DNA of 64,000 nucleotides, taken from the NCBI GenBank assembly GCA_039818945.1, contig JBCBSZ010000012.1:1-64000 (forward strand), read 5' to 3'. A program made the position numbers and the translations under genes. Shown here piece after piece: positions 23,960 through 30,741 of this stretch (positions within the stretch are counted from its first letter, which is position 1; each line of letters begins with the position of its first letter). Source of the stretch: JBCBSZ01 sp039818945 (GTDB lineage: Bacteria; Actinomycetota; Acidimicrobiia; Acidimicrobiales; Poriferisodalaceae). The notes under the pieces were generated by a model, which saw nothing but the letters and a program-made list of their open reading frames with translations, was not told the DNA's origin and ran no database searches.

Positions 23960-25231
23960 TCAGCCCACCATGCGGAAGCGGAGCGGGAGGGCGGCCATCG
24001 GACGGAGGAAGACGCTGGGCTCGTGCAGCGGCGAGGGCAGCTCGCCGTCGAGCTCGATGTCGTCCAGGCGGGCGAGGATCGCCGTGAAGGCCGACCGCAT
24101 CTCCTGGCGGGCGAGGGCGGCGCCGATGCAGAAGTGCGGGCCCATCCCGAACGCGACGTGCTCCTTGGCGTTGGCCCGGTCGAGGTCGAAGCGGTCCGGG
24201 TCGTCGAACACGGCCGGGTCGCGGTTGGCGGCGGCGAAGCGCAGCTGGACGGTCGCGCCCTGGGGGATCTCGACCCCGCCGACCTCCACCGGGCAGGTCG
24301 TGGTGCGCCACAGACCCTGGACCGGGCTGTCGAAGCGGAGGACCTCCTCGACGAAGGCGTCGACGAGGGTCGGATCCTCGCGCAGGCGCTGCATCTCGTC
24401 GGGGTGCTGCAGCAGCAGGAGCATGCCGGCCGACAGCGCCGAGGTCGTGGTCTCGAAGCCACCGGTCACCAGCTGGTGCATGAGATCCTGCAGCTCCTCG
24501 ATCGTGAGGGGCGTGTCGTCGTCGTGCACGTGGGCGTGCACCAGCACCGAGATCAGGTCGTCCTCGGGATGGGCCCGCCGCTGCTCGAAGAGCTCGGCCA
24601 GGTGGTGTTGCGCCTCGGCCTCGATGGCGGCCCACCCCCTGGCCTCGTCCTCGGAGATCGTCGGACGCTGGGCGAGGATGAGCATCGCGTCGGCCCACCG
24701 CTTGAAGGTCTCGTAGCGCGATTCGTCGAGGCCGATCTGGTCGGCGATGACGATGCCGGGGAACGGCAGGGCGAACTCGCTGACGAACTCGCAGCGCCCG
24801 GCCGGTCCGATCCGTTCGAGCAGCGACTCGACGACGCCGTCGATCAGCGGCGTGAGCGCACCGACCCGCTTCGGGGTGAACGCCCGGGCGAGGAGCCGTC
24901 GGTACCGGGTGTGCACCGGCGGGTCGGTGCGCTGGAGGGTGTCGGCCTTGCGCCACCCGCGCTCGTTCAGGACCTCGTTGAACGCCCGGGCGTTGGCCGG
25001 TGCGCCCGACCGGCCCGAGCGGGTGCTGGAGAACCGCTCCGGGTCGGTGGCCGCCTCGCGCACGTCGGCGTGGTCGAGCAGCACGTAGGTCCCGTTCTCC
25101 GGCATGCGATGGACGGGGCACTGGGCCCGCAGCTCGCGGTAGAGCGGGTAGGGATCGTCCTGGGCCTCGGGTGTGGTCAGGACCGGAGCTCGGCCCTCAC
25201 CTCGCGTCGATGCATCGGCGACCTCGGTCAT
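23960..25231 (-). CDS. Cytochrome P450
   Basis: A 423-residue soluble bacterial P450 that would hydroxylate an unidentified substrate using electrons from a ferredoxin. The I-helix reads LVTGGFETTTSALS near residue 250, the ExxR is in VEEVLRFDSP, and the heme loop FGMGPHFCIGAALAR carries the cysteine ligand near residue 367. LQRTDPPVHTRYRRLLARAF is the usual C-helix region. No ferredoxin is adjacent; a suitable 3Fe-4S-type ferredoxin gene is at 47920-48117. It lies 45 bases downstream of the flavin-reductase-like gene on the same strand, so co-transcription is possible. Confidence 0.95.
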   Translation of the reverse strand: MTEVADASTRGEGRAPVLTTPEAQDDPYPLYRELRAQCPVHRMPENGTYVLLDHADVREAATDPERFSSTRSGRSGAPANARAFNEVLNERGWRKADTLQRTDPPVHTRYRRLLARAFTPKRVGALTPLIDGVVESLLERIGPAGRCEFVSEFALPFPGIVIADQIGLDESRYETFKRWADAMLILAQRPTISEDEARGWAAIEAEAQHHLAELFEQRRAHPEDDLISVLVHAHVHDDDTPLTIEELQDLMHQLVTGGFETTTSALSAGMLLLLQHPDEMQRLREDPTLVDAFVEEVLRFDSPVQGLWRTTTCPVEVGGVEIPQGATVQLRFAAANRDPAVFDDPDRFDLDRANAKEHVAFGMGPHFCIGAALARQEMRSAFTAILARLDDIELDGELPSPLHEPSVFLRPMAALPLRFRMVG

Positions 25232-25276
25232 GACCCCTCCGCTCCCCGTCTCGGGATCAGTCTGGTCGACGGGTGA

Positions 25277-25753
25277 TCAGGCGCTCCAGGTGAGGACCTC
25301 ACCGGTGCCCTGGAGCAAGACGGTGCCGGGCATCACGCGGAGGCGCCGAGGCTCCAGCACCAGGCCGTCGAAGGCGGGGGAGTCGGCATCGTCCCAGCCC
25401 GGCACGATCGAGGGGTCGTAGCCGACCGGCTCGGGGCCCTCGGCGAAGCGGGCCCACAGCGCCGCCTTCTCGTCGTCGTCGATCCAGGTCGCCCCACAGT
25501 CGGCGGTGCACGTGTCCTGGGTCGGGTCCCAGTACGTCAGCGACACCGAGGGGTTCGCGTCGAGGTGGGCGGCCTTGAGCGGGGTCCGCACGGTGGCGAT
25601 CCACCCCCGCAGCCGGTCACCGTCCCACTCCCAGATCGGGTGGAGCACCCGGGTCCGGGGCGCGCCGTCGGGCCCGGCGGTGGCAGCGGTGCACCAGACG
25701 ATGCGATGGGCCATCGCCACGAAGGCGGGTGCGGTCACGTCGAGCGTCGTCAT
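25277..25753 (-). CDS. Pyridoxamine 5'-phosphate oxidase-like (flavin/F420-binding split-barrel) protein
   Basis: A 158-residue split beta-barrel protein. MAHRIVWCTAATAGPDGAPRTRVLHPIWEWD is the typical N-terminal barrel section, with LDANPSVSLTYWDP and a C-terminal LEPRRLRVMP strand. Such proteins bind FMN, F420 or heme; which one cannot be decided. GGGAGG lies four bases before the ATG at 25753. The gene is divergent from a TetR gene, and the shared region contains a perfect palindrome, so it may be under that regulator's control. It reads towards the P450 gene. Confidence 0.8.
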   Translation of the reverse strand: MTTLDVTAPAFVAMAHRIVWCTAATAGPDGAPRTRVLHPIWEWDGDRLRGWIATVRTPLKAAHLDANPSVSLTYWDPTQDTCTADCGATWIDDDEKAALWARFAEGPEPVGYDPSIVPGWDDADSPAFDGLVLEPRRLRVMPGTVLLQGTGEVLTWSA

Positions 25754-25824
25754 GGGGCCTCCCGCGCCCGATCATCGCGCAGGTCCTTGCGTCCGGCCGT
25801 GTGACATCTTGCACAGACTGCATC

Positions 25825-25841
25825 CTTGCAGTCACTGCAAG
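25825..25841. promoter_or_regulatory. TetR-type operator palindrome
   Basis: CTTGCAGTCACTGCAAG is a perfect inverted repeat (8 + 1 + 8), just upstream of the TetR start. A degraded version of the same half-sites (CTTGCACAGACTGCATCC) lies at 25808-25825. It lies in the divergent promoter region shared with the flavin-binding gene. Confidence 0.55.
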
Positions 25842-25852
25842 ATTCCGTCACG

Positions 25853-26467
25853 GTGGTCGGCGTGTCCTGCGGACGTCGTGAGCGCAAGAAGGCGGAGACC
25901 CGTGACCGCCTCGCCGACGCCGCGCTCCGACTCGCTCTCGCGCACGGTCCCGACGAGGTGACGGTCGAGCAGATCGCCGCCGAAGCGGACGTCTCACCCC
26001 GCACCTTCTTCAACTACTTCCCGTCGAAGTGGGACGCCATCGTCGACTTCGACCCCAGCGAGAAGGAGGAGTTCGCCGCCGCGGTCGCCGCCCGCCCCGC
26101 AGGCGAGGCGCCGCTCGAGGCGCTGCGGCAGGCCTTCCTCGAGCGTCACGACGCCCAGGGTGAGCAGTTCGCCGAGATGCGCTCGCGCATGGAGCTCGTC
26201 GAGCAGCACGACGTGCTGAACCGGCGGTTCCTCGAGTACTTCGCCATGTTCGAGCAGCGCCTCGTCGACGCCGTCGCCGCTCGACTCGGCGTCGACCCGG
26301 CCGACGATCCCTATCCCGGGCTGCTCGTCGCCGCCGTCACCGCCTCCATCCGCACCACCTTCCATCGCTACGCGGAGGACCAGTCCCAGGGCAGCTTCGT
26401 CGAGGTGTTCGACGCGGCGTTCTCGGTGCTGGCCTCCGGCTTCGCTCCCCCCGACCCCCAGAGGTAG
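25853..26467 (+). CDS. TetR-family transcriptional regulator
   Basis: A ~204-residue regulator. The N-terminal helix-turn-helix is intact: RERKKAETRDRLADAALRLA, VTVEQIAAEADVSPRTFFNY and FPSKWDAIVDF. The C-terminal ligand domain is all-helical and of normal length. GTG at 25853 is chosen (25862 is equally close); a TTG at 25826 would place the start inside the palindrome and add non-homologous residues. The MMPL transporter gene begins two bases after its stop, so the pair is an operon and the likely function is repression of export until a lipophilic ligand binds. Confidence 0.88.
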   Translation: MVGVSCGRRERKKAETRDRLADAALRLALAHGPDEVTVEQIAAEADVSPRTFFNYFPSKWDAIVDFDPSEKEEFAAAVAARPAGEAPLEALRQAFLERHDAQGEQFAEMRSRMELVEQHDVLNRRFLEYFAMFEQRLVDAVAARLGVDPADDPYPGLLVAAVTASIRTTFHRYAEDQSQGSFVEVFDAAFSVLASGFAPPDPQR

Positions 26468-26469
26468 TC

Positions 26470-28797
26470 ATGCTCCGTCAACTCGGCCACACCACCCACG
26501 ATCGGCGTCGCCTCGTGCTGCTCGCCTGGATCGTGGCGTTGATCGGCCTGGGGGGTGCCACGGCGTCGATCGGCTCGGGCTTCAGCTCGCAGTTCACGCT
26601 GCCCGACGTCGAGAGCGCGACCGGCTTCGACATCCTCGAGGACGAGTTCGGCGGTCAGGGCAGCGGGGTGGCCGGCACGATCGTGTTCTTCGCCGATGAC
26701 GGGATCACCACCCCTGCCGTCCAGTCCGAGATCGAGGAGTTCCTCGAGGAGGTCGCCACGATCCCGGACCTGTTGATCGTGAGCCCGTTCGACGAGGAGG
26801 GGGCGGGGCAGATCTCCAGCCAGGGCGAGTTCGCCGGCCAGATCGCGTACGCGCAGATCGAGGTGCCCCGCGACTCCTCGTTGGAGGAGAGCGTCGAGGT
26901 CGGCAGCGAGATCGCGGAGCTCGGGGAGACGGTCGAGGGGGTGCGGATCGAGGTCGGCGGTCAGGCCTTCGCCGAGTTCGAGCCGCCGGAGTCCGAGATC
27001 ATCGGTCTCGCCTTCGCGATCTTCATCCTGATCCTGAGCTTCGGCTCGGTGCTCGCCATGGGCCTGCCGATCGGCACCGCCATCGCCGGCATCGGCGTGG
27101 GCATCGCGATCGTCACCCTGGTCTCGAACCTCATCGAGATGCCGGACTTCACCGCCACGCTCGGCCTGATGATCGGTCTGGGCGTCGGCATCGACTACGC
27201 CCTGTTCATCGTCACGAGGTTCCGCGAGGAGCTGCACGCCGGTCGCTCCACCCGCGACGCCGTGGCCGTCAGCCTCGACACCGCCGGGCGGGCGGTCCTG
27301 TTCGCCGGCACGACGGTGGTCATCTCGCTGATGGGCATGCTGGTCATGGGTGTCGAGTTCGTCCGGGGTCTCGCCATCGGCGCCTCGATCACGGTCGCCG
27401 TCACGATGCTGGCGTCGGTCACCCTGCTCCCGGCCTTCCTCGGCTTCGCCGCCGACCGGGTCGAGGTCACGCGGTGGCGGGGGCTCGTCGCCGCTGCGCT
27501 CGTGGCGGTCGCCCTCATCGGTGTCGGTCTCGGCGTCGGGGCGCTCCTCGTGGCGCTGCCGGCGGCGCTGGTCGTCCTCGTGGCCGGGACGTTCATCGGT
27601 CCGCTGCGCCGCGAGGTGCCCCGCCGTGCGGTCAGGCCGGTCGAGGAGACCCTGCCGTACCGGTGGAGCCGGCTGATCCAGCGGTCGCCGTGGGTGTTCG
27701 CCATCGGCGGCACGCTCGTGCTCGTCCTGCTCGCGCTCCCGGTGCTGGGCCTGCGCATCGGTTTCTCCGACGAGGGCAACTACTCCGAGGACACGACGAC
27801 CCGCCAGGCCTATGACCTGTTGGCCGACGGGTTCGGCCCCGGGTTCAACGGCCCGCTGCTCCTGGCCGCCGAGCTGCCGCCCGGCACCGACCTCGCCGTG
27901 CTCGACGACGTGACGACGGCGATCTCGGGCACCGAGGGCGTGGCCTTCGTGTCGCCCGGCCGTCCGAACGACCCGGCGTCGCCCACGGCCGCGATCTGGC
28001 AGATCATCCCCGAGACCTCACCCCAGGACGCCGAGACGACGGACCTGGTCGGCGAGCTCCGCGATGACGTGCTGCCCGCCGTCGTGGCCGGCACCGGGAT
28101 CGAGACGGCGGTCACCGGCACGGTCGCCGTGAACATCGACTTCTCGGAGTACCTGAGCGCCCGCCTGCCGCTGTTCTTCGCCGTCGTCCTGACCCTGTCG
28201 TTCCTGCTGCTGATGGCGGTCTTCCGGTCGGTGCTCGTGCCGCTGAAGGCCGTGATCATGAACCTGATCTCGATCGGCGCCGCCTACGGCATCGTCGTGG
28301 CGGTCTTCCAGTGGGGTTGGGGCAGCGGTCTGCTCGGCATCGAGCCGGCACCGATCGAGCCGTTCCTGCCGATGATGCTCTTCGCCATCGTCTTCGGCCT
28401 CTCGATGGACTACGAGGTCTTCCTTCTCTCCCGTGTGAAGGAGGAGTACGACAAGGACGGCGACAACGGTCGCGCCGTGGCCGACGGTCTGGCGTCGACC
28501 GCCCGGGTCATCACCGCAGCCGCAGCGATCATGGTGTTCATCTTCGGCAGCTTCGTGCTCGAGGACGACCGGGTGATCAAGCTGTTCGGGCTCGGCCTGG
28601 CCAGCGCCATCGCCCTCGACGCCACCATCGTCCGCATGCTGCTCGTGCCGGCCACGATGGAGCTGCTGGGCGACCGGAACTGGTGGCTGCCGAAGTGGAT
28701 CGACCGCATCCTGCCGACGATCCACGTCGAGGGGTCGGCCGAGGAGCCCGAGGCGCCGGACGTGCCCGAGGAGCCCGAGGTGCCCGCCGGGGTCTGA
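26470..28797 (+). CDS. MMPL-family RND transporter
   Basis: A 775-residue inner-membrane transporter with the two-fold MMPL topology: one helix near the start (LVLLAWIVALIGLGGA), a periplasmic domain to about residue 170, five to six helices with GLGVGIDYALFIVTRFREEL, then a second periplasmic domain and a second helix bundle with FGLSMDYEVFLLSRVKEEYD. The two GxxxDY motifs carry the aspartate/tyrosine relay of proton-driven RND pumps. The C-terminus is acidic (EEPEAPDVPEEPEVP). Coupled to the TetR gene. Substrates of the family are lipids or drugs; none can be assigned here. Confidence 0.92.
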   Translation: MLRQLGHTTHDRRRLVLLAWIVALIGLGGATASIGSGFSSQFTLPDVESATGFDILEDEFGGQGSGVAGTIVFFADDGITTPAVQSEIEEFLEEVATIPDLLIVSPFDEEGAGQISSQGEFAGQIAYAQIEVPRDSSLEESVEVGSEIAELGETVEGVRIEVGGQAFAEFEPPESEIIGLAFAIFILILSFGSVLAMGLPIGTAIAGIGVGIAIVTLVSNLIEMPDFTATLGLMIGLGVGIDYALFIVTRFREELHAGRSTRDAVAVSLDTAGRAVLFAGTTVVISLMGMLVMGVEFVRGLAIGASITVAVTMLASVTLLPAFLGFAADRVEVTRWRGLVAAALVAVALIGVGLGVGALLVALPAALVVLVAGTFIGPLRREVPRRAVRPVEETLPYRWSRLIQRSPWVFAIGGTLVLVLLALPVLGLRIGFSDEGNYSEDTTTRQAYDLLADGFGPGFNGPLLLAAELPPGTDLAVLDDVTTAISGTEGVAFVSPGRPNDPASPTAAIWQIIPETSPQDAETTDLVGELRDDVLPAVVAGTGIETAVTGTVAVNIDFSEYLSARLPLFFAVVLTLSFLLLMAVFRSVLVPLKAVIMNLISIGAAYGIVVAVFQWGWGSGLLGIEPAPIEPFLPMMLFAIVFGLSMDYEVFLLSRVKEEYDKDGDNGRAVADGLASTARVITAAAAIMVFIFGSFVLEDDRVIKLFGLGLASAIALDATIVRMLLVPATMELLGDRNWWLPKWIDRILPTIHVEGSAEEPEAPDVPEEPEVPAGV

Positions 28798-28822
28798 GCG
28801 GCCCCGCCGCCACGAAGCGATC

Positions 28823-28852
28823 CGAGCCGCTGCTCCCCGGGGCGGCGGCTCG
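28823..28852 (+). terminator. Hairpin after MMPL gene
   Basis: CGAGCCGC (28823-28830) and GCGGCTCG (28845-28852) form an eight-base-pair stem with a GC-rich loop downstream of the MMPL stop. It lacks a U-tract. Confidence 0.4.
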
Positions 28853-28881
28853 TGTCGCGCCCGGAATCCGGTGGCCCTCGA

Positions 28882-28907
28882 ATGCTGACGGTTGTTACCG
28901 TCAGCAT
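28882..28907. promoter_or_regulatory. 26-base perfect inverted repeat at the CGNR regulator promoter
   Basis: ATGCTGACGGT and ACCGTCAGCAT are perfect 11-base arms around TGTT. The right arm contains the -10 box TACCGT (28896-28901), eight bases before the GTG at 28910, so a bound protein would block transcription. It is the longest operator-like palindrome in the window. Confidence 0.6.
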
Positions 28908-28909
28908 CC

Positions 28910-29497
28910 GTGACGTTCGAGTTCCCGTCCCTGGGCGAGCCGCTTCCCATCGAGCTGGCCAACACCCGCTACGTCGAGGGCGACGAGGTCGTCGACTTCC
29001 TCGCGCCGACCGGCGCGTCCGAGGCCTGGTTCGCCCAGCTGCCCACAGCCGCCGGCATCGGGCCGCTCGGACCGATCGATGACGACGGGCGCGCGCTGCT
29101 CGCGGAGCTGCGCGACGCGGTCCGGGCGCTGATCGACGCGGTCGTCGACGGCGTGGTGCCGGCCGCCGACGACGTCGCGGTCGTCAACACCCGCGCGGGT
29201 ACCGGGGCGCCGATCGCCGGCGAGCTGACCTGGTCGGCGGAGGTCGGGGGGTTCGCGGTCGAGCCGGGCGCGGCCGACGGCGACCTCGACGCCGCGCTCG
29301 CCCGCCTGGCGCTCGACACGATCGCCCTCCTGACCGGCCCGGACGCCGGGCGGCTCCGGCGATGCGCCGCTCCCGACTGTCGGATGCTGTTCGTGCGCCA
29401 TCACCACCGTCGCCGGTGGTGCCACGAGTCGTGCGGCCATCGACTCCGTCAGGCCCGGTACTACCGGCGGCGAACCGGGGGAGCGGCGTCGTCGTGA
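28910..29497 (+). CDS. CGNR zinc-finger transcriptional regulator (ABATE domain)
   Basis: A 195-residue regulator of the stress-induced CGNR/ABATE group. Residues ~1-140 form the ABATE ligand-binding region (PIELANTRYVEGDEVVDFL and following). The C-terminus carries the zinc finger RRCAAPDCRMLFV with WCHESCGHRLRQARYYRR, where CGHR replaces the usual CGNR. GTG at 28910 fits leaderless initiation after TACCGT. Its stop overlaps the MFS start as GTGA, so the two are co-translated. The large palindrome over its promoter suggests autoregulation. Confidence 0.85.
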   Translation: MTFEFPSLGEPLPIELANTRYVEGDEVVDFLAPTGASEAWFAQLPTAAGIGPLGPIDDDGRALLAELRDAVRALIDAVVDGVVPAADDVAVVNTRAGTGAPIAGELTWSAEVGGFAVEPGAADGDLDAALARLALDTIALLTGPDAGRLRRCAAPDCRMLFVRHHHRRRWCHESCGHRLRQARYYRRRTGGAASS

Positions 29498-30741
29498 CCA
29501 CCCTCGCCGGCCTCCGGCGGCGGCTGTACTCGGTCGCGCTGCTCGATGAGCTCGGACCCCTGTACGCCGTCTATCAGCTCTGGTTCCTCGACAACGGCAT
29601 CTCCGCCGGGCAGCTGTCGTCGGTCTTCGTGATCTGGGCGATCGTCGTGCTGGCGCTGGAGATCCCCAGCGGCGCGCTCGCCGACCTCGTCGATCGTCGG
29701 CGGCTCCTCGCGGTCGGCGTGGTGCTCCGAGGGGTCGCGGTCGCGGTGTGGCTGATCTGGCCGTCGCTCACCGGGATGCTCATCGGCGCGGTGTTGTGGG
29801 CCGTCCAGATGTCCCTGGCGAGCGGTGCGTGGGAGGCGCTGGTCCACGACCAGCTCCGCGCCCGCGACGCCGACGACCGGTACGCCACGGTGATGGCCCG
29901 CATCGGCCAGTCGACGAACCTCGGCATCGTGGTCGCCGCGGCGGTGGCGGCGGTGGCGCTGCAGTTGGGTGTCGGCATCGAGGCGCTCGGCTGGATCACG
30001 GTCGCGCTGCACGTCGTGTCGGTCGCGCTGGTGTCGAGCCTGCCCGACGTGCGGTGGGTGCAACGCCTCCCGGACGGGGACGCCGAGGACGAGGAGCAGG
30101 AGGTCGACAGCGACTCGGCGCTGGCCGAGTGGTGGCGCACGCTCCGGGCGGGGCTGGTCGAGGCGCGCTCGTCGAGGTCGATCGGTCGGCTGCTGGCGTT
30201 CGGCGCCGTCCTCGAGGGTCTCTTCGTCTTCGACGAGTACGTGCCGGTGCTGGCGAGGGACCGCGGCGTCGACGACGCCCTCGTGCCCGTGTTCGTGCTC
30301 GTGGTCTGGGGTGGCCTGTTGGTCGGCGGTGAGGTCGCGGCGCGTCGAACCGAGCTCCGAGGGCGGACGCTCGGCGTCACCATGGCCGCGGGTGCGCTGT
30401 CGATCGGTGCCGCGCTCCTCGTGCGCGAGCCCTGGGCGCTGCTGCTCGTCGGCCTCGGCTACGCGACGCTCGAGACCACCTGGGTGTTGAGCGACGCTCG
30501 CCTCCAGGCCCGGATCTCGCACCGCCGGAGGGCGACGGTGACCAGCGTGCGAAGCTTCGCGGCCGGCATCGTCGAGGCGATCGTCTTCGCCACGATCGGG
30601 TTCCTCGCCGTGGGCGACGACCCGACGAGGGGCATGCTGCCGATGGCGGTCGTCCTGCTCCTCGCCGGACTGGTCGGTGCACGATGGATCCCCGACGCCG
30701 GAAGCACGGGCGGGTCCAGCGCTACTGTCCGCGGATCGTGA
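29494..30741 (+). CDS. Major facilitator superfamily transporter
   Basis: A 415-residue transporter with about twelve hydrophobic helices. EIPSGALADLVDRRRLLAVG after helix 2 is the MFS A-motif, and a charged loop (LPDGDAEDEEQEVDSDSALA) lies between the halves. It resembles MFS proteins with an N-terminal YxLYxVYQLWFLDxGIS-like segment seen beside stress regulators. The GTG overlaps the CGNR stop, and its own stop overlaps the LuxR start as GTGA, so regulator, transporter and regulator form a chain. The substrate is unknown; export of a signal or toxic compound is an inference. Confidence 0.87.
   Translation: MTTLAGLRRRLYSVALLDELGPLYAVYQLWFLDNGISAGQLSSVFVIWAIVVLALEIPSGALADLVDRRRLLAVGVVLRGVAVAVWLIWPSLTGMLIGAVLWAVQMSLASGAWEALVHDQLRARDADDRYATVMARIGQSTNLGIVVAAAVAAVALQLGVGIEALGWITVALHVVSVALVSSLPDVRWVQRLPDGDAEDEEQEVDSDSALAEWWRTLRAGLVEARSSRSIGRLLAFGAVLEGLFVFDEYVPVLARDRGVDDALVPVFVLVVWGGLLVGGEVAARRTELRGRTLGVTMAAGALSIGAALLVREPWALLLVGLGYATLETTWVLSDARLQARISHRRRATVTSVRSFAAGIVEAIVFATIGFLAVGDDPTRGMLPMAVVLLLAGLVGARWIPDAGSTGGSSATVRGS
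30723..30728 (+). promoter_or_regulatory. Possible internal -10 box before LAL/LuxR gene
   Basis: TACTGT lies nine bases upstream of the GTG at 30738, inside the end of the MFS gene. It would let the regulator be expressed independently. Confidence 0.3.
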
